From BS750m-G69 sp964441235 (lineage in GTDB: Bacteria > Fidelibacterota > UBA2242), in the NCBI GenBank assembly GCA_964441235.1, contig CAYTUQ010000024.1, forward strand, positions 1 to 51,381: a stretch of 51,381 bases of DNA, read 5' to 3'. The notes under the pieces were generated by a model that was given only the letters and a program-made list of their open reading frames with translations, was not told the origin of the DNA and made no database searches. How positions within the stretch are numbered: position 1 is the stretch's first letter; each line of letters starts with the position of its first letter. Below, piece after piece: positions 45,201-51,381 of the stretch. Made by a program: the position numbers and the translations under genes.

Positions 45201-45761
45201 CAACCTGATCAAATAATTCACCCGCGCATAAGACCGCAAAACACAAAAGGTGTTACAAAGCGAATCCGAACCGGACTTGGTACACTTTACGTAACTATTA
45301 ATGAGGATGACTATGGTCTTTGCGAAATTTTTACAAATATTGGAAAAGCAGGAAGTCAGGCTCAAGTTGAATCTGAGGCTATTAGCCGCCTTATATCTCT
45401 CGCTCTCAGGTCAGGGATAGATGTTCGTGATGTTATTAAACAGCTTAAAGGCATAGGTGGCCCAAGTCCCATCTGGGAAAATGGGACTCAGATTCTATCC
45501 ACTCCAGATGCTATAGCAAAGGCAATAGAATGGTATCTCGATGAACGTGAAGGCAAAAGGAAGTCGCAGAGTTCTCAACCCAATTTTTTACTCTATGATA
45601 CATCTATCGACCAAAAACCTGAACAGGAAATTTCTACCTCAGAGAAAAGACCTCATATCGATAACAAGAAATCAATAACTACCTGTCCCGAATGCGGTTC
45701 AAATGTCTATCATGAAAGTGGTTGTGTTACTTGTCCCCTGTGTGGGTACTCTAAGTGCTGA
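42249..45761 (+). CDS. nrdJ: Adenosylcobalamin-dependent (class II) ribonucleotide reductase with intein
   Basis: The frame is 1170 aa; removal of a 372-aa intein (residues 308-679) leaves a 798-aa NrdJ. The extein shows LSACFVLPVEDSM, GGTGFSFSNIRP, VKQGGTRRGANMG, the split active-site NPC/GEQ, FITIAPTGTISMISDCSSGIEP and a C-terminal zinc finger with C-x2-C pairs (CPECGS, CPLCGYSKC). It makes dNTP precursors with B12. The start has GGAGG seven bases upstream. A terminator follows. Splicing must work for the enzyme to be active. Confidence 0.95.
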   Translation: MSEPIKINFKIQKQDPQIRVNKDQTSSLILEKSPSSAPIFSDNAFEVLKKRYLRRDKNGNVIETPEQALKRVADAIAEADSLYTSKINVQRTAKKFYELMSRKDFMPNSPTLMNAGRELGQLSACFVLPVEDSMESIFQTLKDTALIHKSGGGTGFSFSNIRPKSSIVKTTSGVASGPISFMRVYNAATEAVKQGGTRRGANMGILRIDHPDILGFINCKLDNTELTNFNISVAVTDEFMEKVRKREHYELINPLDGTVTGTLNAADVFKLIAQNAWANGDPGIVFIDKINKFNPIPKLGDIEATNPCLTGDTFVLTKEGPRQISEIIGQKINLVINSSIFPSNYKGFYSTGEKQVYRLITKEGYALRLTKDHIVKKATLISRYKIEGEWIKASDLIPGDKLILNNQRKFQSWPGLYGKAEGYLIGLLIGDGTIKEDKAVISVWTSPQVAKPEHSPGPRAVMKTALEYTKTLPHRLDFKGWHRISGRGEYRLSLGYLNKIANKLGITPKNKNITQEFERCSSDFYIEFLSGLFDADGSGNRKKGVSIRLAQSNLDNLHIVQNMLLRLGIYSTIYKNRKPTKKSLLPDSHGKMRFYQTKAQHELVISNDNIQIFSNIIGFKDAEKQEKLNTLLKSYKRSPNKEKFVATFDSLISEGLEEVFDVQVPGINALDANGFYIHNCGEQPLLPYESCNLGSINLSNFIVDKNIDYERLGDIIDISIHFLDNVIDVNKYPLKKIDKMVKQSRKIGLGVMGFADLLFKLRVPYNSDEALKLADEIMKFIYNRAKEASIKLGKSRGTFPAWNDSIYSPDGPKLRNSTFITIAPTGTISMISDCSSGIEPIFSLVFTKRVMDGTDLLYVNPYFEEACREAGIYSEELMEKVKSKGSIQDIEEIPESIRKVFITAHDISPEWHVRMQASFQKWVDSAVSKTCNFPKSSTVQDVMDAYWLAYEAGCKGITIYRDGSRDEQVLYVGKKDKSVSNQVTQPDQIIHPRIRPQNTKGVTKRIRTGLGTLYVTINEDDYGLCEIFTNIGKAGSQAQVESEAISRLISLALRSGIDVRDVIKQLKGIGGPSPIWENGTQILSTPDAIAKAIEWYLDEREGKRKSQSSQPNFLLYDTSIDQKPEQEISTSEKRPHIDNKKSITTCPECGSNVYHESGCVTCPLCGYSKC
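43170..44285 (+). other. Intein with LAGLIDADG homing endonuclease in NrdJ
   Basis: 372 codons lie between extein ATNP and CGEQ, at the catalytic site of the reductase. The intein starts with Cys (CLTGDTFVLTKEG, block A), has the block B-like RLTKDHIV, two endonuclease motifs (YLIGLLIGDGTI and FLSGLFDADGSG) and ends with FYIHN followed by Cys+1. All residues for standard splicing (Cys1, His-Asn end, Cys+1) are present. The homing endonuclease appears complete. Confidence 0.95.
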
Positions 45762-45782
45762 TATTTTTTTTCGACTTAATTG

Positions 45783-45811
45783 AAAAAAGCCCTTATTAAA
45801 AGGGCTTTTTT
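45783..45811. terminator. Bidirectional intrinsic terminator between nrdJ and frr
   Basis: Stem AAAAAAGCCCTT/AAGGGCTTTTTT with an AT-rich loop. The A- and T-runs on both sides let it end nrdJ from the left and the frr operon from the right. Confidence 0.9.
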
Positions 45812-45841
45812 CGTTTATACAATTACAGACAAACAGAAACA

Positions 45842-46399
45842 TCAGTCTTCCATTATCTCCTTTTCTTTCCATTCAAGGAGTTCATCAACTTCTTTTATAT
45901 ATTTAACAGTTAATTGTTGGATTTTATCCAGGGTTTTGTGTAGATCATCTTCAGAAATATCGTGGCTTTTTTCTAATTCCTTCAGCATTTCGTTAGAATC
46001 TCTTCTTACACTCCTAATAGCCACCCGCCCTTCTTCCGCAAGTTTATGCACATACTTGACCAACTCCTTTCTTCTCTCCTCATTCAATTGTGGAATCGGA
46101 AGCCTTATTAAATTCCCATCAACCAGAGGGTTTAAGCCTAAATCAGACTTCCTGATCGCTTTCTCAATCCCAGATACGGCATTTCTATCAAAAGCCTGAA
46201 CAACCAAAAGTCGAGAATCCGGTGCTGCAACGTTTGCGACCTGTCTCAAAGGAAGTATTGAACCATAGTATTCAACTTTGATTACATCAAGTAGTGCCGG
46301 ATTTGCTCTACCGGCGCGAATAATATTCAGTTCATGTTGAGAACTCCTGACACTCTTTCTCATTCGATCTTCGGTATCTTTCAAAATGTCATTTATCAT
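45842..46399 (-). CDS. frr: Ribosome recycling factor
   Basis: A 185-aa RRF that releases ribosomes from mRNA with EF-G. It shows LNIIRAGRANPALLDVIKVEYYGS, the hinge IRLPIPQLNEERRKELVKYVHKLAEEGRVAIRSVRRD and the long C-terminal helix. Its start overlaps the pyrH stop by 4 bp. It is the last gene of the rplM-frr run. Confidence 0.96.
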   Translation of the reverse strand: MINDILKDTEDRMRKSVRSSQHELNIIRAGRANPALLDVIKVEYYGSILPLRQVANVAAPDSRLLVVQAFDRNAVSGIEKAIRKSDLGLNPLVDGNLIRLPIPQLNEERRKELVKYVHKLAEEGRVAIRSVRRDSNEMLKELEKSHDISEDDLHKTLDKIQQLTVKYIKEVDELLEWKEKEIMED

Positions 46400-47121
46400 T
46401 TCTCTCTCCTCGATATAATAGTGCCGATTTTTTCTCCCATGAGAATTCGTTTCAAATTTCCAGGCTTCTTCATATTATAGACAATAATAGGTATTTCATT
46501 ATCCTGACATAACGTGATAGAGGTTAAATCCATCACTTTCAATCGCTTCTCAATTGCTGTCTGATAATCGAGTTTATTAAAAAATTTAGCATCCGGATAT
46601 TTTACAGGATCTTTATCGTACACACCATCAACCTTTGTCGCTTTTAAAATTGCATCAGCGTTGATTTCAGCTGCTCTTAATGCCGCACCTGTATCAGTGC
46701 TGAAAAATGGTCTGCCTGTTCCGGCACAAAAAATAACGATTTCGCCATTCTTAAGATAACCATTCGCTTTTCTTACAATCATCGGCTCTGCAACTTCAAT
46801 CATCTCAATAGCCGACATAACCCGTACTTTTAAACCTTTACGTTCCAGAGCATCTTGAATTGCCAGAGCATTAATAACAGTCGCCAACATTCCCATATAA
46901 TCAGCCTTAACGCGGTCTATCCCCTGCTGATTGGCAGTCAAACCACGAAAAATATTTCCGCCACCTATAACAATACCAATTTCAGTACCAAGTTTCCTAG
47001 CTGAACATATTTCTTCACAAAGCTGATCCAATACAGACGGATCTATAAAAGAGCGTTTTTCACCTGCAAGTGCTTCTCCTGAAAATTTCAGTAGTACACG
47101 TTTATAACAGGATTCAGACAT
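46396..47121 (-). CDS. pyrH: Uridylate kinase
   Basis: A 241-aa UMP kinase of the amino-acid kinase fold: LLKFSGEAL at the start, GIVIGGGNIFRG (phosphate loop), ADYMGMLATVINALAIQDALE, and CAGTGRPFFSTDTGAALRA. It makes UDP for nucleic acid synthesis. It is in the conserved order rpsB-tsf-pyrH-frr. Confidence 0.96.
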   Translation of the reverse strand: MSESCYKRVLLKFSGEALAGEKRSFIDPSVLDQLCEEICSARKLGTEIGIVIGGGNIFRGLTANQQGIDRVKADYMGMLATVINALAIQDALERKGLKVRVMSAIEMIEVAEPMIVRKANGYLKNGEIVIFCAGTGRPFFSTDTGAALRAAEINADAILKATKVDGVYDKDPVKYPDAKFFNKLDYQTAIEKRLKVMDLTSITLCQDNEIPIIVYNMKKPGNLKRILMGEKIGTIISRREK

Positions 47122-47161
47122 AAATTATATTTAGATAATTTTATTTAAATTAAGAATTATC

Positions 47162-47761
47162 TTAATTATTCTCGCCTAATTGAAACCGTACAAAACGAGA
47201 TATATTAATATTTTCACCAATTTTTGCAATAATCGAAGTAAGATATTCTTTAATCGTAATTTGTGGATCTTTTACAAATGGCTGTTCAAGAAGGCAATTT
47301 TCCTGATAGAATTTCTCTAATTTGCCCTCTACTATTCTCTCAATAATTTTTTCAGGCTTATTTTGACCTTTAGCCTGTTCTCTATATATCTCCTTTTCTT
47401 TTTCTAATATTTCTTCACCAATTTCTTCACGTTTAATAGCCACTGGATTTGTGGCGGCAATATGCATTGCAATATCTTTAACAAATGTAGTAAAATCATC
47501 ATTTTTTGCTACAAAATCCGTTTCACACTTTACTTCAACGAGGACGCCGAGTTTATTGCCAGGATGAATATAAGACCAAATAACGCCTTCAGCAGCAGCT
47601 CTATATAGCTTTTTCTCGGCTTTAGCAATTCCTTTCTTCCTTAAAATATCAACTGCTAAATCCACATCTCCTTCAGCCTCTACAAGAGCTGATTTACAAT
47701 CCATTATACCGATTCCAGTTCGATCTCTCAGTACTTTTACCTGGCTTGCAGAAATATTCAT
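47162..47761 (-). CDS. tsf: Elongation factor Ts
   Basis: A 199-aa EF-Ts of the short type, a nucleotide exchange factor for EF-Tu. The N-terminal UBA-like domain (VKVLRDRTGIGIMDCKSALVEA) and the TDFVAKND motif that contacts EF-Tu are clear. It is shorter than E. coli EF-Ts (about 280 aa), as in several other phyla. Confidence 0.95.
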   Translation of the reverse strand: MNISASQVKVLRDRTGIGIMDCKSALVEAEGDVDLAVDILRKKGIAKAEKKLYRAAAEGVIWSYIHPGNKLGVLVEVKCETDFVAKNDDFTTFVKDIAMHIAATNPVAIKREEIGEEILEKEKEIYREQAKGQNKPEKIIERIVEGKLEKFYQENCLLEQPFVKDPQITIKEYLTSIIAKIGENINISRFVRFQLGENN

Positions 47762-47782
47762 AAAGATACCTTTCTAAATATA

Positions 47783-48502
47783 CTAACTTGTTGCTTCTTC
47801 AGTTGCTACATCGACTAATCTTGAACTTTTTGCTTCCAAGATCGCATTAGCTAATTCACTAATAATAATTTGTATTGCTTGAATGGAATCATCATTGGCA
47901 GGAATTGGATAATCCACAAGCGTGGGATCTGCATTCGTATCCAGAATAGCTATGACGGGAATATTGAGTCTTATAGCCTCTTTAAGTGCAATAGTATCAT
48001 TTGTTATATCTACAATAATTAGCGCTTCGGGAATTCTTTTCATATCCTTAATTCCGCGATGTAAATCAGCAAGTTTTGCTCGTTCTCTCTCAAGTGATAA
48101 TTTTTCTTTTTTATTAAGATTATCGCCATATCCAATAGATTTCTGTTTCTCCAGCTGCTTAAGATGTCTGATGCTCTTTTTGATGGTAGAAAAGTTAGTC
48201 AGAGTACCACCAAGCCAACGCTCTACAACATAAAACATTCCACATCTGTCAGCTTCTTTCTGAACAATATCCTTTGCCTGTTTTTTAGTACCGACAAACA
48301 GGACATCTCCACCTTTACGAACAGTTTCTCTAATAAACCGACTAGCTTGATCAAGGCAATCAACTGTCTTGTTTAAATCAATAATGTGGATACCATTTTT
48401 CTGCATAAAAATGAAACCCTTCATTTTGGGATTCCATTTTCTCGTCAAGTGACCAAAATGAGCCCCTGACTTCAAGAGCATATCAAAAGTTACATTAGTC
48501 AT
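47783..48502 (-). CDS. rpsB: 30S ribosomal protein S2
   Basis: A 239-aa S2. It has LLKSGAHFGHLTRKWNPKMK, the helix region DVLFVGTKKQAKDIVQ, RWLGGTLTNFSTIKKSI and IPVIAILDTNADPTLVDYPIPANDDS. It lies 20 bp after rpsI and before tsf. Confidence 0.97.
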   Translation of the reverse strand: MTNVTFDMLLKSGAHFGHLTRKWNPKMKGFIFMQKNGIHIIDLNKTVDCLDQASRFIRETVRKGGDVLFVGTKKQAKDIVQKEADRCGMFYVVERWLGGTLTNFSTIKKSIRHLKQLEKQKSIGYGDNLNKKEKLSLERERAKLADLHRGIKDMKRIPEALIIVDITNDTIALKEAIRLNIPVIAILDTNADPTLVDYPIPANDDSIQAIQIIISELANAILEAKSSRLVDVATEEATS

Positions 48503-48522
48503 ATATTCAATCTCTCTATTAA

Positions 48523-48915
48523 TTAACGTTTGGAGAACTGGTAAGCCTTGCGAGCACCAGCAAGACCGTATTTTTTTCTCTCTTTTACCCGAGCATCCCT
48601 TGTCAAAAAGCCGGCAGATTTCAACTTTTTCCTGAAATCAGGATTGTATTTCTCTAATGCATGAGCAACAGCTAACTTTATAGCACCAGCTTGACCAGCC
48701 TGCCCGCCCCCTCTAACATTTACATTAATATCTAATTGACCTTTTACTTCACATAGTTCAATAGGCTGCATAATAATTTGTTTCAATGATTCACGACCGA
48801 AGTAACCATCAAATGCACGCTTATTTACAGTAATTTTACCATCACCCGTATGCATTCTCAGGCGTGCAACCGCTCTTTTACGTCTACCAAGAGATATATA
48901 CTCTAATTTTGGCAT
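48523..48915 (-). CDS. rpsI: 30S ribosomal protein S9
   Basis: A 130-aa S9 with LGRRKRAVARLRMHTGDGKITVN, the GGGQAGQAGAIKLAVAHAL core and the basic C-terminal end KKYGLAGARKAYQFSKR that reaches into the decoding centre. Seven base pairs separate it from rplM. Confidence 0.97.
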   Translation of the reverse strand: MPKLEYISLGRRKRAVARLRMHTGDGKITVNKRAFDGYFGRESLKQIIMQPIELCEVKGQLDINVNVRGGGQAGQAGAIKLAVAHALEKYNPDFRKKLKSAGFLTRDARVKERKKYGLAGARKAYQFSKR

Positions 48916-48922
48916 TCTCCAA

Positions 48923-49360
48923 TTACCCTTCTAATTCTAAAGGTTTTGGCTGTTGAGCTGAATGAGGATGCTCGGGACCGCTATAAACCTTCAATTTTTT
49001 AAAAAGTTGCTTGCCAAGCGTATTGTGAGGAAGCATACCTTTTACAGCATGCTCAAGTATACGCTCAGGATGTTTTTGAATTACATCTTTAAATTCCTGA
49101 TTTTTCCCCCCACCTAAATAACCGGAATGGGAAAAATATGTTTTAATATCTCTTTTCTTACCAGTAAGCCTGACCTTTTCAGCATTGACTACTATAACAA
49201 AATCTCCAGTATCCATGTGAGGTGTATAACATGGCTTATGCTTACCTCGCAAGATAGAAGCTATCTGACTGGCTAAACGACCAAGCACTTTACCATCAGC
49301 ATCAACTACGTACCAATTGTGCTTTATTTCATCTAATTTCGGATAATAAGTTTTAAACAT
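48923..49360 (-). CDS. rplM: 50S ribosomal protein L13
   Basis: A 145-aa L13, first gene of the run. It shows HNWYVVDADGKVLGRLASQIASILRGK, GDFVIVVNAEKVRLTGKK and HAVKGMLPHNTLGKQLFKKLKVY. I start at 49360 (MFKTYYPK) since the family begins there; the ATG at 49372 would add four residues and lacks a ribosome binding site. Confidence 0.95.
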   Translation of the reverse strand: MFKTYYPKLDEIKHNWYVVDADGKVLGRLASQIASILRGKHKPCYTPHMDTGDFVIVVNAEKVRLTGKKRDIKTYFSHSGYLGGGKNQEFKDVIQKHPERILEHAVKGMLPHNTLGKQLFKKLKVYSGPEHPHSAQQPKPLELEG

Positions 49361-49500
49361 TACTTCTCTCATAAAAACAGTTAAAAAAGCGGGTAAACTT
49401 ACAATTAAGCTTTTTTAGAATCAAGATTTATTTCGACGGGAAATTTATTTAGCTCTTCACGAAACTTTATGAGAAAATTGATTTATTAATAAAAAAGTGT

Positions 49501-49541
49501 TATAGTCCTCCTTTAAAGAAAAAAGGACAAGGAGGACTATA
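49501..49541. repeat. Perfect 13-bp inverted repeat upstream of rplM
   Basis: TATAGTCCTCCTT and AAGGAGGACTATA pair fully around a 15-base loop. It sits between the rplM leader and the decayed ISL3 transposase. It may be an IS end or a regulatory hairpin; the GGAGG in the arm lies just before the transposase reading frame. Confidence 0.65.
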
Positions 49542-50783
49542 TTGAATCTAAACACGAAATAGAGTTAATTGAAAAATTACTAGATTGTCAAGGCTACAAT
49601 GTTGTTGAATATTTTTTAGATAGAAAAAGGAAGGAATTAATTTTATGCCGAAGGTATCCCTTTGGTAGAAGTCAGGTTGGATGAAAAACCTTTTTGTCCA
49701 ATTTGTAAATCTCAGGATGTCTGGATAAACAGAACATATTACAGACGCCAGACGGGTCTCCGAGAGATCAAACATTTGAATATTTTTGAATATACTACAA
49801 AAATAAAGATGGAACATTACCAGATAAAATGTAAGGAGCACGGGCTACAGGTTGTATACAATCCCTTAATAGAGAAGGGTAGAAATATATCCAACCTGCC
49901 TGTCCTACGGACGCAGACAGGGATGTTATGGCAAAACATATATGAATTAAATAAAGTTCTTCCTAATAAATACACGGCTGAATATTTTGGAGTAAGTCAA
50001 GATACAGTTAGAAATATCGACAAAGAGATGATAATCCATTACAAATCACTAAGGAATCTCTCACCCCGGGCAATCGGATTAGACGAAATGTCCAAATGCA
50101 ATGGTCATAATAATTACATTCATATTCTATCTGATATCCAAAACAGAGAGGTAATTGATATTGATAAAGGGCGAAAAGAATCAGATGTGGACAAAACGAT
50201 GGAGAAGAACAAAAGAACACTTAAGAAGGTAAAATATGGTGTTATAGACATGTGGGAAGGATTTAAAAACAGTCTTGAAAAATTCATTCCAGGTCTTTTG
50301 ATTATCTATGATAAGTTTCACATAGTTAAACATCTAAATGAAGCAATAGATAATATTCGTAAAAATGTATATCGAGATTCAATCAGAAGACACGTCTGTG
50401 GAGGCAAATCAGCGGAAGTAATAAAAGGTCAAAAATATATATTACTGTTCAAACGAGAGAATTTAAATACTAAAAAAGAAAAAAGACTACAAGAACTTAT
50501 GAAACTAAATGAACCCCTATACCAAGCATATTTGTTAAAGGAGAATTTCTTTCAATTATGGTCTTATAAAACTATGAGCTGGGCAAAGAAATTTTTTGAT
50601 AGATGGAAATCTCAATTGTCAGAAGACATGTCTGTGCAGGATATTCCACACTTAAAACCATTGAAGAAATTTGCGGAAATGATAGAAAGAAAAGAAGAGG
50701 GAGTATTTAATTACTATAATCTCTTAATTCTCAAATTCTTGCTTTTTTGTTCACCCTGTGTAATAACCCTAAATCAGAAATAG
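49541..50783 (+). pseudogene. Frameshifted and 3'-truncated ISL3 family transposase
   Basis: The long frame from 49662 (373 aa) encodes an ISL3 transposase: a zinc-binding N-terminus (PFCPICKSQDVWI), a helix-turn-helix (YFGVSQDTVRNIDKEM), and DDE residues in GLDEMSKC and IIYDKFHIVKHLNEAI. The true N-terminus (IELIEKLLDCQGYNVVEYFL) lies in another frame upstream, with a shift near 49640. The C-terminus leaves the family pattern after KEEGVFNYYNL and misses the last catalytic region. A palindromic repeat is in frame at 49895-49922. It is probably inactive. Confidence 0.8.
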
Positions 50784-50882
50784 GATTATGAAAACACCCC
50801 GTCTCAAAGAGATCCCTGCTGGGATAAGTGTTTAAATTACATTGTATTCAAAAGATATTTAAAATCACTTATGAGGTGAATA

Positions 50883-51381
50883 ATGACAGACAGAATCTTA
50901 TCATTTCAGTTCAAACAAACAAGGGAAAAAATCTCTGACAGAGGTGGTTTAGCAATCATAGATGAATTCATTCAAGCTTTGGGAATACGCAAGCAGACCG
51001 AAATCGAATATCCTCGTCCAGGTTCAAATCGAGGCATTATTCCATATGAATATATTCGTACCCTGCTTTACCATTTTATTGACGGTGGACGATATCTAGA
51101 AGATATACGGGATATCCAGGATGACGAAGGATTTCGGAAATTAGTAAACATTGAGACCTTACCCAGCCCGGACTCAATAGGAGATTGGTTACGCCGTCAA
51201 GGTTCATTGGGGCGTGAGCATTACCTTCAGCGGATATTAGATCGCACGGTTGTTTATTATCTGCGATCGGGAAAAGTCAGTGATTACACTTTGGATATAG
51301 ATGCAACCCTGATTGAATCTGATAAAGGCGATGGTCAAAAGAGCTATAACGGGACAGTTGGTTACCATCCGATGCTCGGTT
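50883..51381 (+). CDS. IS1380-like transposase (5' part, runs off the window)
   Basis: The frame starts at ATG 50883 with GAGGTG upstream and stays open to the last base (166 codons). The N-terminal pattern (RGGLAIIDEFIQALGI, DIQDDEGFRKLVNIETLPSPDSIGDWLRRQG) followed by DYTLDIDATLIESDKGDGQK, with the first catalytic Asp, matches the IS1380/DDE_Tnp_1 type. The left end of the element lies between 50784 and 50880; I could not place the inverted repeat. Confidence 0.85.
   Translation, partial: MTDRILSFQFKQTREKISDRGGLAIIDEFIQALGIRKQTEIEYPRPGSNRGIIPYEYIRTLLYHFIDGGRYLEDIRDIQDDEGFRKLVNIETLPSPDSIGDWLRRQGSLGREHYLQRILDRTVVYYLRSGKVSDYTLDIDATLIESDKGDGQKSYNGTVGYHPMLG

Noticed and set aside
45780..46199. 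139-aa frame on the plus strand over frr.
   Set aside because: It is antisense to frr and starts inside the terminator hairpin.
47922..48376. Open frames opposite rpsB (103 and 70 aa).
   Set aside because: They are shadows of a conserved ribosomal gene and have no family features.
49662..49700. TTG 49662 as true start of the ISL3 transposase.
   Set aside because: Family-like N-terminal sequence continues upstream in another frame, so the gene is frameshifted.

Overview
The window is AT-rich bacterial chromosome with short intergenic gaps. The core genes are YbeY, MazG, FabH, RecJ, a 7TM-HD PgpH-like protein, class II NrdJ, and the rplM-rpsI-rpsB-tsf-pyrH-frr cluster. YbeY lacks the usual third metal-binding His, as I recall for Bacteroidota-type YbeY. 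Together with the gene content this suggests an FCB-group or candidate-phylum bacterium (Marinimicrobia- or KSB1-like). That is inference; the lineage cannot be fixed from the sequence alone.

Layout. (1) 1-5150: a piece of an integron cassette array. There are two complete 132-bp attC sites, the end of a third, an Apea-type HEPN cassette, a small membrane-anchored cassette, and a NucS-like nuclease cassette cut off by an IS1634-type element. A 5'-truncated HD-GYP relic follows. (2) 5181-10647: a membrane GAF/PP2C-like signalling protein, panD, a PAP2 phosphatase and a homocysteine methyltransferase/MTHFR fusion. (3) 10736-13046: a MITE-like element, then an Rrf2 regulator-cysteine desulfurase-IscU operon with a clear promoter and a palindromic operator candidate. 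(4) 13401-24614: a defence island. It holds a PLD-SF2 helicase, an Eco57I-like adenine methyltransferase, a PIN-domain protein and a membrane TPR protein, with two extra copies of the methyltransferase 3' end and many palindromic repeats, several of them in frame inside genes. (5) 25097-32756: nadC, a second MITE-like element, an MNT-HEPN toxin-antitoxin pair, a NifS-SelD fusion, an unknown conserved-looking protein, and thiamine pyrophosphokinase coupled to an SSS symporter. (6) 33107-41310: tRNA-Val, a zinc-ribbon coiled-coil protein, RNase P RNA, recJ, fabH, pgpH, ybeY, mazG and a 60-aa membrane protein with its own consensus promoter and terminator. (7) 41326-49360: a secreted-protein remnant, tRNA-Gly, intein-containing nrdJ, and the convergent translation/nucleotide operon. 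(8) 49501-51381: a decayed ISL3 copy followed by an IS1380-like transposase that runs off the end.

The most notable signals are the integron array, in which each cassette start is complementary to the R'' box of its own attC; the repeated methyltransferase tails behind the island genes; a MITE family with matching terminal repeats and 4-bp target duplications; the NifS-SelD fusion; the NrdJ intein; and palindromic repeats that have entered both protein genes and RNase P RNA.
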